The position numbers and the translations under genes were made by a program. Shown here one piece after another: positions 41,787-49,835 of a stretch of DNA of 64,000 nucleotides. This stretch comes from SHVO01 sp050250575 (lineage in GTDB: Bacteria > Pseudomonadota > Alphaproteobacteria > Rhodospirillales > Rhodospirillaceae). Below the pieces are notes generated by a model that was not told the DNA's origin, did not search any database, and saw nothing but the letters and a program-made list of their open reading frames with translations. Position 1 is the first letter of the stretch. Every line of letters begins with the position of its first letter. The stretch spans positions 1-64,000 of the forward strand of contig JBFWOJ010000020.1 of the NCBI GenBank assembly GCA_050250575.1. Reading direction: 5' to 3'.

Positions 41787-44561
41787 ATGACGCTCGGTCG
41801 CGCCCTCTCGCCGCTCCTCCAACAAGGTCTCAAGTTCCTCCAGGCTGGCGATGCGGCCGGCGCCGAAGTCCTGCTCGATACTTATGTCCTGCGCAACGCC
41901 GAGGATCCCGACGGGCACAATCTCGCCGCCGTCGCCAAACACGCCCTCGGACGCTTGCCCGAAGCCATCGCCCATCTCGAGAAAGCGATCCTTCTCAGCC
42001 CGCGCGAACCTCTGTTCGTGGTGAATCTGTCGGGCATGCTTGCCGATGCCAGGCGAGCGCCCGACGCCCTGCACGCGGTCGACGCGTTTCTCATGCGCGT
42101 GCCCGGGCAGCTCGATGCCCTCTTGCAGCGCGTCCATCTTCTGCACCGGCTTTCGCGGTTCGAGGAGGCCACCTCCGCGGCGCGCATGGCGGTGGCCTTT
42201 CATCCGGACGCGGTGCGCGCGCGCCACGGTCTTGGCCTCGCGCTCATCAAGGAAGGCAAGTTCGCGGACGCCGCGGACGCTTTTACCGCGGCGGTGGAGC
42301 GTGATCCTGCCGCCGTCGAGAGCTGGCTCAATCGCGGCGTCGCGCTCAAGGAGTGCGGCCGCCTCGACGAAGCGGAAGCGAGCTATCGCCGCGCTCTCGC
42401 CTTGGCCCCCGCCGATCCCGTGGTCGCCAACAATCTCGCCAACGTCGTGGCCGCGCTGGGTCGGCACGAGGAGGCGATCGGGCTTTATAAGGACGCCATC
42501 GCGCTCGATGCGGGCTATGCCGATGCAAAGGCCAACCTCGGCGGCGCGCTGCGCGACGCGGGCCGAACCGACGAAGCGGTCGCGATGCTGGAGGCCGCAA
42601 CGCGCGCCCATCCGGGGCATGCCGGCCTTCTCAACGCCTATGGCAACGCCCTGCGCCAGGCCGAGCGTTTCGAGGAATCGATCGAGGTCCTCAAGCGCGC
42701 CGTCGCCACGCTCCCGAGTTATGCCGAAGCGCACAATAATCTCGGTCTGGCCTATGCCATCATGAACCGGCTCCGCGAGGCCGCGGTTCATCTGAAACAG
42801 GCCGCCGAGCTCAAGCCGGACTCGGCGATCATCAGCAATAACTACGGCGCGCTTCTCTTGCGCCTGTTCCGCTTCCCCGAGGCGGTCGCCGCCTTGTCCA
42901 ATGCAGCGGCCCGCGACCCGGCTTACGACGAGGCTCTCATCAACCTCGGCATCGCCCACTACATGCGCGGCGAAGGGCCGGAAGCGACCGCGGTTTATCG
43001 GCGGGTTCTCGCGCGCCACCCCGACAACGGCTTTGCGCGCTACAGCCTCGGTGTCGCGCTCCTCGAGGACCAGAAGCTGACGGAGGCCGAAGCCGAAATC
43101 CGCCGCGCCCTCGAGCTTGATCCCGCCAACGCCATGGCGCTCAACACCTTGGGGGTGCTTCTGCTCGAACAGCATTTCGTCACGAAGGCGCGCGAGGCCA
43201 TGCGCGAGGCTGCCGACGTGAACACCCGTTCGGCCCCGATCTTCTTTTCCAACTACGCCTTCGCCAGCTTGTACGAGCCGGATCTTTCCAACGAACAGAT
43301 CCTCGAGATCCACAAGGAGTACGCGCGTCGATTTTCAAGCCGCGAGCCGGATCCGGCGCGGCCGCACACCAATGTGCGCGACCCCGCGCGGCGGCTGCGC
43401 GTGGCTTATCTCTCGCCCGACTTCCGTGCGCATTCGGTCTCCTATTTCTTCGAGGCGCTGCTCGAGAAACACGACCGCACGAAGTTCGAGATCTGTCTCT
43501 ACTCCGATACGTCGCGCGCCGATTCCATCACCGAAGGCATGCGCAAAGGCGCCGATCTTTGGGTCGAAAGCGCGGGTTTCACCAATGAGGCTTTCGTCCA
43601 GCGCCTGCGCGACGACGGCGTCGATATCCTCGTCAACCTCGGCGGCCACACGTCGGGCAATCGGTTGCCGGTCTGCGCGCTCAAGCCTGCCCCCGTGCAG
43701 ATCGAATATCTCGGCTACCCGGACACCAGCGGCGTTCCCGCCATGGACTACCGCCTGACGGACGGCCGGGCAGACCCGCCCGGCGCCGAAAAATGGTGCA
43801 CCGAGGAGATCGTGCGCCTGCCGCATTGCTTCCATCTTTACCGGCCGTCGGGCAAGGCGCCCCCGCCTGCGCCTGCGCCGCACCTTGCGAAGGGCTACGT
43901 CACCTTCGCCTCCTTCAACGTGCTTCCGAAAGTGACCGAACCCGCCATCGCCGCCTGGGCGGACATCCTGAAGGGGGTGCCAAATTCGCGCTTTTTCATC
44001 AAGTGCAAGCAGATGCGCGACGAACGCGTGCAAGCGCGCGTGCGCGCCGATTTCGCCCGCCACGGGATCGACCCCGTGCGCATCGAGATGACCGCCTTCG
44101 TCCCGTCGGTGAAGGAACACCTGGAGAAATACGCCGGCGTCGACCTTGCGCTCGACACCTTCCCCTACAACGGCACCACCACGACCTGCGAAGCGCTCTA
44201 TATGGGTGTGCCCGTGCTCACCATCCGCGGCGACAATCACCGGGGGCGCGTCGGGCTCAGTCTTCTCACGGCGGTCGGCATCGCGCGCGAGTTCGTCGCG
44301 GAATCCGTCTCCGACTACATCGCCCGCGCCATCGCCTTCGGCAGGAACCCGGCGCGTCTCGCCGAGATCCGGCCGGCCTTGCGTCCGGCCATGGAAGCCT
44401 CGCCCCTGCGCGACGAGGTTGGCTTTACCCGCACGCTCGAGGACACCTACCGCGCGCTATGGACGCGCTGGTGCGAAGGCCCGCAGACTTTCGGCTTCCA
44501 GGCGCCGCCGGAGCTGCGCCCCGAGGATTCCATCCAAGGCGTGCTGGTAAAGACGCTTTAG
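41787..44561 (+). CDS. Large TPR-GT41 glycosyltransferase in flbT-flaF operon
   Basis: 924 residues, the longest in the window. Twelve or more TPRs (10-490), for example AEAHNNLGLAYAIMNRLREA and GFARYSLGVALLEDQKLTEA. The GT41 domain (about 525-900) contains RVAYLSPDFRAHSVSYFFEA, the histidine motif LVNLGGHTSGNRLPVCALKP, YVTFASFNVLPKVTEPAIAA with FFIKCKQ, and LALDTFPYNGTTTTCEALYM. It is cytoplasmic, like FlmG of Caulobacter and like OGT. Immediate linkage to flaF makes flagellin the obvious candidate acceptor, with TPRs recognising the protein; that is inference. Confidence 0.93.
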   Translation: MTLGRALSPLLQQGLKFLQAGDAAGAEVLLDTYVLRNAEDPDGHNLAAVAKHALGRLPEAIAHLEKAILLSPREPLFVVNLSGMLADARRAPDALHAVDAFLMRVPGQLDALLQRVHLLHRLSRFEEATSAARMAVAFHPDAVRARHGLGLALIKEGKFADAADAFTAAVERDPAAVESWLNRGVALKECGRLDEAEASYRRALALAPADPVVANNLANVVAALGRHEEAIGLYKDAIALDAGYADAKANLGGALRDAGRTDEAVAMLEAATRAHPGHAGLLNAYGNALRQAERFEESIEVLKRAVATLPSYAEAHNNLGLAYAIMNRLREAAVHLKQAAELKPDSAIISNNYGALLLRLFRFPEAVAALSNAAARDPAYDEALINLGIAHYMRGEGPEATAVYRRVLARHPDNGFARYSLGVALLEDQKLTEAEAEIRRALELDPANAMALNTLGVLLLEQHFVTKAREAMREAADVNTRSAPIFFSNYAFASLYEPDLSNEQILEIHKEYARRFSSREPDPARPHTNVRDPARRLRVAYLSPDFRAHSVSYFFEALLEKHDRTKFEICLYSDTSRADSITEGMRKGADLWVESAGFTNEAFVQRLRDDGVDILVNLGGHTSGNRLPVCALKPAPVQIEYLGYPDTSGVPAMDYRLTDGRADPPGAEKWCTEEIVRLPHCFHLYRPSGKAPPPAPAPHLAKGYVTFASFNVLPKVTEPAIAAWADILKGVPNSRFFIKCKQMRDERVQARVRADFARHGIDPVRIEMTAFVPSVKEHLEKYAGVDLALDTFPYNGTTTTCEALYMGVPVLTIRGDNHRGRVGLSLLTAVGIAREFVAESVSDYIARAIAFGRNPARLAEIRPALRPAMEASPLRDEVGFTRTLEDTYRALWTRWCEGPQTFGFQAPPELRPEDSIQGVLVKTL

Positions 44562-44603
44562 GCTTGCGTGCAGTCCTGGCAGCGGCGGCAGTTTCCGGTC
44601 ATT

Positions 44604-44639
44604 CCTGCGGAAGGCGCACCCGGTTCGCCCTCCCGCAGG
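44604..44639. repeat. Hairpin-forming element after TPR-GT41
   Basis: CCTGCGG (44604-44610) and CCGCAGG (44633-44639) form an inverted repeat about 45 bases after the stop. There is no T-run, so it is a weak terminator or a degenerate palindromic element. Confidence 0.35.
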
Positions 44640-44799
44640 GGAGATGAAACATTAATTTTCAATAGGTTAGATCTCCGTACGCGCATTGCTGCTATGCAGC
44701 AGGAATTCTTGCGCCCCCGCCTGTCGGCCCTTACATTCCGCGTCCGTCTTCAAGGAAAGCCGCCTCAACGAGCCTTCCGCTTTCGAACGGAGTGAAGTC

Positions 44800-45069
44800 A
44801 TGAGACCGGGTCTGTACTTTCTCGCTGCGCTCTTCGTCGCCGCTTCCGCGGGCGCCGCGATCGATTACACCGCCATTTGCAACTCCTCGAAGCTCATCGC
44901 CGGCGATCGGCACGAGTGCCGTGTGCAGATGACGGCGGCGAACGGTGACGAAGCCCGGCAGGCCGAGATCCATCGCCTCTATGCCGCGAAGATCGAGAGC
45001 CTCATGAATCAGCGCACATCCGTCACCTCCATCGGCGCTGCGGCGAGCGTTCCCTCCGACGACCGGTAA
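44800..45069 (+). CDS. Small exported protein with C-x12-C motif
   Basis: 89 residues from the ATG at 44800 (GGAG nine bases upstream). A signal peptide (MRPGLYFLAALFVAASAGAA) leaves a mature part of about 70 residues. It contains CNSSKLIAGDRHEC, MTAANGDEARQAEIHRLYAA and a Ser/Thr-rich tail. The two cysteines could form a disulfide in the periplasm. The same spacing and flanking residues appear in the exported protein at 47056-47565. No known family. Confidence 0.65.
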   Translation: MRPGLYFLAALFVAASAGAAIDYTAICNSSKLIAGDRHECRVQMTAANGDEARQAEIHRLYAAKIESLMNQRTSVTSIGAAASVPSDDR

Positions 45070-45134
45070 TCTTGCCTCGCCTTCGCGAGGGTGCTGCTTA
45101 CGCATTCTCCGGACGTGGAGGTATAAGGGAGGCG

Positions 45135-47051
45135 ATGGACCATCGCCTCGCGCTCGCCCTCAAATTGTACGATCAGGGTCTGCCAGATGCCGCCTGGCAT
45201 GCGGTGCACGATCTCGCGCGGGCCCCCGCTGCGCCGCGCGAGGTGCTGCACCTCGCCGCTGTCCTCTGCCTTGAGACCGGTCATCGTCAGGACGCCCTCG
45301 GTTTTGCCGATCGCCTGGTCGCCGAAAACGCCGGCGATGCCGATGCTCACATCCTGCGCGGTCAGGCGCTGCGCGAGCTGGGCCGCTTCGCGGACGCCTT
45401 GAGCGCCTTCGCCCACGCCGGCACCCTGCGCGCGCCGGACGCGGCGCTCCACTTCAACCTTGGTCTTCTGCATCACCGCGCCGGCGATGTGACGGCGTCG
45501 GAACAGGCCTACCTTGCCGCGCTCGAGCTCGCACCCACTGCGGCCGCGTGGAACAATCTCGGCCTCCTCTACGACGATGCCGGCCGGCCGGACGCCGCCG
45601 CCGATGCTTTTCGCCGGGCCCTCGCGCTCGAGCCGGCCAACTCGGCGACGCTCAATAATCTCGGCGCAACGCTGGCCGGCCAAGGCCTCTATGCCGAAGC
45701 CGCCGCGCACCACGCGCGCGCGGCCGCGTGCGACCGCCGCAATATCGCCGCGGTCATCAACCTAGGTGTCGCGCAATTGGAGCAGGGCGCCGTCGATGAC
45801 GCGCGCCGCACCTTGGACTCCGCGCTCGCGCAAGGGCCTCTCAACCGCGATGCCGCCGACAACCGCCTTTATCTCGACATCTACGCCGAGACCGATCCCG
45901 CGCGGATTTGCGCCCGTCATCGCGCTTGGGGGCACGAGCTGCATCCGGCCGTGCCCGCGCCCCGGCACGGCCTGCGCACGCCCCTGAAGGTGGGCTACGT
46001 CTCTGCCGACTTTCGGCGCCACTCGGTGAGTTTTTTCATCGAGGAGCTGTTTCGGCACCACGACCGGCGCGAGGTTGAGGTCCATTGCTTCTCCAACGTC
46101 GTCCAGCCCGACAGCGTCACGGCGCGATTGAAAGCGCTCGTCCCCCATTGGCACGATGTGGCCGCCTGGGACGACGATCGCCTGCGCCAGGCGATCCGCG
46201 ACGCCGGCATCGACGTCCTCGTCGATTTGTCCGGCCATACCAACGGCAACCGTCTCGCCGTTTTCGCCAAACGCGCCGCGCCGGTGCAAGTCAGCGCGCT
46301 GGGCTATCCCGGCACGACCGGGGTCGCGGCCATGGACTATCGGCTCTGCGATGCCATCACCGATCCGCCCGGCACGGAGGATTTTTCCACCGAGGAGCCG
46401 ATGCGGCTTCATGCGCTGCACTGTTTCTCGCCGCCGGAGGATGCACCGAGACCGGCGCCCGCGCCGATGCTCGCCCGTGGCCACGTGACCTTCGGCTCGT
46501 TCAACAAGCTCGCCAAGGTCAGCGAGGCGTGTATCAAGCTCTGGGCCGGCGTGCTTGCCGCCGTTCCGGGCGCGCGGCTGGTATTGAAGACCAAGCCTCT
46601 GGTCGAGGAAGCAACGCGTGCGGCCGTGGCCCGGCGCTTCGAAGCTCACGGCATCACCGCGGACCGCCTTGACCTGCGCGGCTGGCAGCCCGGTGACGCC
46701 CAACATCTCGCGGGCTACGCCGACGTCGATATCGCCCTCGACACCTTTCCGTACAACGGCACGACCACCACCTGCGAAGCGCTGTGGATGGGCGTACCGG
46801 TCGTCTCCCTGGCGGGGCGGGCCCACGCCGCGCGCGTCGGGGCCAGCCTTCTCGCAAGCGCGGGGCTGCGCGGCTGGTGCGGGCAGAACGAAGACGAATT
46901 CCGCACCATCGCCGTGAAGGCTGCCGCCGATGCGAAGGCCCTTGACGAACTGCGCGCCGGGCTCCGCGACCGGCTCCGCGCTTCCCGGCTGTGCGATGGC
47001 CGTACCTATGCGCGCGACGTCGAGAGCGCTTACCGCGCCATGTTCAAGTGA
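45135..47051 (+). CDS. TPR-GT41 glycosyltransferase
   Basis: 638 residues from the ATG at 45135, with AGGGAGG just upstream (spacing short, 2-3 bases). About six TPRs (10-250; AAAWNNLGLLYDDAGRPDAA and SATLNNLGATLAGQGLYAEA). The GT41 domain has KVGYVSADFRRHSVSFFIEE, the histidine motif VDLSGHTNGNRLAVFAKRAA, GYPGTTGVAAMDYRLCD and DIALDTFPYNGTTTTCEALW. It is closest in layout to the 924-residue protein upstream, so probably a paralogue. It is flanked on both sides by small exported proteins sharing a cysteine motif. Confidence 0.92.
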   Translation: MDHRLALALKLYDQGLPDAAWHAVHDLARAPAAPREVLHLAAVLCLETGHRQDALGFADRLVAENAGDADAHILRGQALRELGRFADALSAFAHAGTLRAPDAALHFNLGLLHHRAGDVTASEQAYLAALELAPTAAAWNNLGLLYDDAGRPDAAADAFRRALALEPANSATLNNLGATLAGQGLYAEAAAHHARAAACDRRNIAAVINLGVAQLEQGAVDDARRTLDSALAQGPLNRDAADNRLYLDIYAETDPARICARHRAWGHELHPAVPAPRHGLRTPLKVGYVSADFRRHSVSFFIEELFRHHDRREVEVHCFSNVVQPDSVTARLKALVPHWHDVAAWDDDRLRQAIRDAGIDVLVDLSGHTNGNRLAVFAKRAAPVQVSALGYPGTTGVAAMDYRLCDAITDPPGTEDFSTEEPMRLHALHCFSPPEDAPRPAPAPMLARGHVTFGSFNKLAKVSEACIKLWAGVLAAVPGARLVLKTKPLVEEATRAAVARRFEAHGITADRLDLRGWQPGDAQHLAGYADVDIALDTFPYNGTTTTCEALWMGVPVVSLAGRAHAARVGASLLASAGLRGWCGQNEDEFRTIAVKAAADAKALDELRAGLRDRLRASRLCDGRTYARDVESAYRAMFK

Positions 47052-47055
47052 TGCG

Positions 47056-47565
47056 TCAGTGCGGCGGCTTGTGGGTCGTCGTGCCGCTGTCGCGCTGATC
47101 GATCGCGCCCGTATCCGTGCTCGCGGCGTTGCCTGTCCCGTTGGACTGCGGCGCCCCTGAAGTGCCCGACGCGCCGCTCGTGCCGGTGGATCGGGCGCGA
47201 AGGCCGGCTTTGGCTTCGAAGGTGCGGCGCACGTCCAGGCGCTGGGCTTCCGTCGTCGCCGCGCCGACCCGCCGCTGGCATTCGGCTTGATCGGCCGCGG
47301 ACAGCCGCGTGTGCAGGCAAAGCGCGGTGAGACTCAGCGCGCCGGTGGCCGCTCCCGCTGCACGCGAGGTTCCGCTCCCGATCCCTGGCGCGCTGCTCGG
47401 GGCAAGGGCAGTGCCGGGGGTTCCGGTGTTGCTTCCGGTCGGGCTATCGCTGGCGCTGGGCGGGGTGCTCTCTGAACCGAAGGTTGTCTTGGACGCGCCG
47501 GCGGCAACCGGGGCCGTGCTGGTGAGAACCGCGGCGATGACTGAACCTGAGATGAACATACGCAT
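47056..47565 (-). CDS. Exported Ser/Thr/Gly-rich protein with C-x12-C motif
   Basis: 169 residues from the ATG at 47563-47565 (GGAGGGAGAG upstream). A signal peptide (MRMFISGSVIAAVLTSTAPV) is followed by a low-complexity Ser/Thr/Pro/Gly linker (about 25-75). The core is CLHTRLSAADQAEC plus VGAATTEAQRLDVRRTFEAK, and the tail is low-complexity (TGTSGASGTSGAP). The core aligns with the 89-residue protein at 44800-45069. The Ser/Thr-rich linkers look like possible O-glycosylation targets, but nothing shows this. It is convergent with the TPR-GT41 gene, with only 4 bases between the two ends. Confidence 0.65.
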   Translation of the reverse strand: MRMFISGSVIAAVLTSTAPVAAGASKTTFGSESTPPSASDSPTGSNTGTPGTALAPSSAPGIGSGTSRAAGAATGALSLTALCLHTRLSAADQAECQRRVGAATTEAQRLDVRRTFEAKAGLRARSTGTSGASGTSGAPQSNGTGNAASTDTGAIDQRDSGTTTHKPPH

Positions 47566-47752
47566 GTGCTCTCCCTCCTGGTTTGCACGGCGCCCTGACC
47601 GCCACCGCGATAACCGGCGGCCGGCACTTTTGTTCGCGACTCGCTTGTCCGGTGAGCGCCGGCTGAATCTCCCCGGCACGTCCCCCAGAACTTTGCCGGT
47701 CCTTGTGGGTTCACACTTTGGAGAATCACATCCAGCCGCAAGGAGAGAGCAC

Positions 47753-48178
47753 GTGAAAGTTTCCGAAGTCATGACGCCGTGCGTCGAAGTCGTAAGCCCC
47801 GCCGATCCGATTGTCCGCGCGGCGTGCTTGATGCGCGATAAGGAGATCGGGTTTCTGCCCGTCATCGAGGGCGAGAAGCTGGTCGGCGGCGTTACCGACC
47901 GCGATATCGTCATCCGGGGCGTCGCGGATGGTCTCGCCGCCCAGGGTACGATCCGTGACGTGATGACCAAGGGCGCGCACTACTGCTTCGAAGACGAGGA
48001 CCTCGATGCGGCGGCCGACAAGATGAGCGAATCCCAGATCCGGCGGCTGCCGGTCTTCTCACGCGCCAACAAACTCGTCGGCGTGCTCTCGCTGGGCGAC
48101 ATTTCCCAGGCCAACGAGGACGAAGCCGGTAATACGCTGGAGCAGGTCACCGAGGCCGGCGGCCCGCACGCGCACTGA
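47753..48178 (+). CDS. Tandem CBS-domain protein
   Basis: 141 residues from a GTG at 47753, supported by AAGGAGAGA seven bases before. Two CBS motifs: VMTPCVEVVSPADPIVRAAC through VGGVTDRDIVIRG, and VMTKGAHYCFEDEDLDAAAD through LVGVLSLGDISQ. Such free-standing pairs bind adenosyl ligands (AMP, ATP, NAD or SAM) and act as sensors. It ends in a His-containing tail. It stands between the exported protein gene and flgL with no obvious operon partner. Confidence 0.9.
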   Translation: MKVSEVMTPCVEVVSPADPIVRAACLMRDKEIGFLPVIEGEKLVGGVTDRDIVIRGVADGLAAQGTIRDVMTKGAHYCFEDEDLDAAADKMSESQIRRLPVFSRANKLVGVLSLGDISQANEDEAGNTLEQVTEAGGPHAH

Positions 48179-48246
48179 CTCTTCGACCGGATGAATTCAA
48201 GGGACCGAGGGCGGCGGCGCGAAAGCCGAAGACCTGACGCGCGCGA

Positions 48247-49809
48247 TCAGCGCAGATAATTGAGCAGGCTCAGCTCCTGCAGCTTCGCCAGCGAAGCGTA
48301 GCTGATCTGCAGGATCTGGCTGTCGGTTTGAAGGCGTACGGCGACCTCGGTCGTGTCGGCCTTCTCCAGCTCGTTCTGCCGCCCTTCGAGGAAGGCCAGG
48401 AACGAGGTCTGCACCTGCTTCGCGTCTTCGAGCGCGCGCTGGCTGATGCCGATGCGGTCCTGGACCGCCTGCAGGTCGCTCTTTTCTTCCGTCGGCTGCA
48501 GCGGCGAGTGTTCGATCGCATCGTTGATGATCGCCAAGGCTTGCGAAATCCGGTCCGGATTGTTGATCAGATCGCCCTGGGCGATGATGCCGAGCGCGCG
48601 CGTCAGCTTCTCGAACGCGGGGTCGAGCCCGGTCACGTCCAGGCGCAGCGACTGGGTATCGCTGATGCGCTGTTCGGTCGACAGGCTGGTCCCGGTCAGG
48701 AAGGCGCGGGATTCGAGGTCGATGGTCTCGGTGCCGCCGAACGGCACGCGGTTGTCGAAGAAGATCATGTCGCCCGCCACCACTTGGCCGGCGTTGGGGT
48801 CGAAGCCCGCCGCCACCAGTTCGGCGTTGGTCGGCCAGCGCACCGTGTACGCGCCGTTGTTGCCCACCACGGAGTCCGACATCGCCAGGGCGGTGCCGTT
48901 CGGCACGGTCAGCTTCATCACGGCCGCGCCGGCGGTTTCCGTCCCTGCGGTTACGTTCTGGTCGAGGGTGATCGTGTTGCCGTCCGGCGAGACGTCGGTG
49001 ATGGTATAGACGCCGTTGTTGGCAAGCGCGGTGCCGTCCAGGATGAAGGTCTGGCCCACCTGCAGCGCGCGGAACGAGCCCGGCGTGGTGGCCGTGATCT
49101 TGCCGTTCGAACCGACGTTGGAGAACAAGAGGTTCCCCGTCGCCACCTGGTCGATGGTCTCGGTGACGAAATCGTCCGCCGCGCCCAGCACCTGCGTCAT
49201 CCCATTGCCGCCGATGGTCACGTCGGTATAGGTCACGGTCTTGCCGGAGAACGTAAGATCCACCAGGTTCGCGACGCGCGTCGACGGGAACACGGCATTG
49301 GTGCCGTCGTAGAACTGCTGGAACTCCTGCAGGCTCTTATACGGGAAGCTGATCGGCGGGGTGTCGCTGCGCGCGCCGCCGAAAATGTATTTTCCGTCGA
49401 TCTTCTGGGTCAGGAAGTACTGCACCTGGCTGAAGGCCGAGAACACCTTCGACTGCAGGTCGAGGACGGCGGAGATGTTTTCCGGGTTCTGCGCCGTCAG
49501 GTCGCGGCTGGCGAATTGAATCAGCTCGCTGCGGATCATCCGCGCGGTGTCGTCGATGCCGGTCACGCTCGTGGCCTGGGCTTTCAACGTGGTCGACAGC
49601 AGGTCGTTGTTGGCGATGTAGCGCGCGAGACGGGACCGCTCGTTCTCGATGTTGAGCAGGCGGAAGCTGTCTTGCGCGATGCCGATATAATCCTGCGACT
49701 TGAAGCCGGTCGAAAGCTGCATCTGATCCTGGTTCACCCGCTGCTGCTGCTCCAGCATGCGGTTCACCAGGATCTGGTTCGAAACGGCGGTCGAGATACG
49801 CGAGACCAT
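48247..49809 (-). CDS. flgL: Flagellar hook-filament junction protein FlgL
   Basis: 520 residues, well above the roughly 320 of enterobacterial FlgL; the extra length is a central beta-rich region (about 150-350) with Gly/Thr/Asn repeats such as LDGTALANNGVYTITDVSPD. The ends are standard: MVSRISTAVSNQILVNRMLE and QMQLSTGFKSQDYIGIAQD at the N-terminus, SQILQISYASLAKLQELSLL at the C-terminus. Last gene of the flgI-flgJ-flgN-flgK-flgL operon. Confidence 0.92.
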   Translation of the reverse strand: MVSRISTAVSNQILVNRMLEQQQRVNQDQMQLSTGFKSQDYIGIAQDSFRLLNIENERSRLARYIANNDLLSTTLKAQATSVTGIDDTARMIRSELIQFASRDLTAQNPENISAVLDLQSKVFSAFSQVQYFLTQKIDGKYIFGGARSDTPPISFPYKSLQEFQQFYDGTNAVFPSTRVANLVDLTFSGKTVTYTDVTIGGNGMTQVLGAADDFVTETIDQVATGNLLFSNVGSNGKITATTPGSFRALQVGQTFILDGTALANNGVYTITDVSPDGNTITLDQNVTAGTETAGAAVMKLTVPNGTALAMSDSVVGNNGAYTVRWPTNAELVAAGFDPNAGQVVAGDMIFFDNRVPFGGTETIDLESRAFLTGTSLSTEQRISDTQSLRLDVTGLDPAFEKLTRALGIIAQGDLINNPDRISQALAIINDAIEHSPLQPTEEKSDLQAVQDRIGISQRALEDAKQVQTSFLAFLEGRQNELEKADTTEVAVRLQTDSQILQISYASLAKLQELSLLNYLR

Positions 49810-49835
49810 GGTCCTACTCCTGCCCTACCGGCTTA

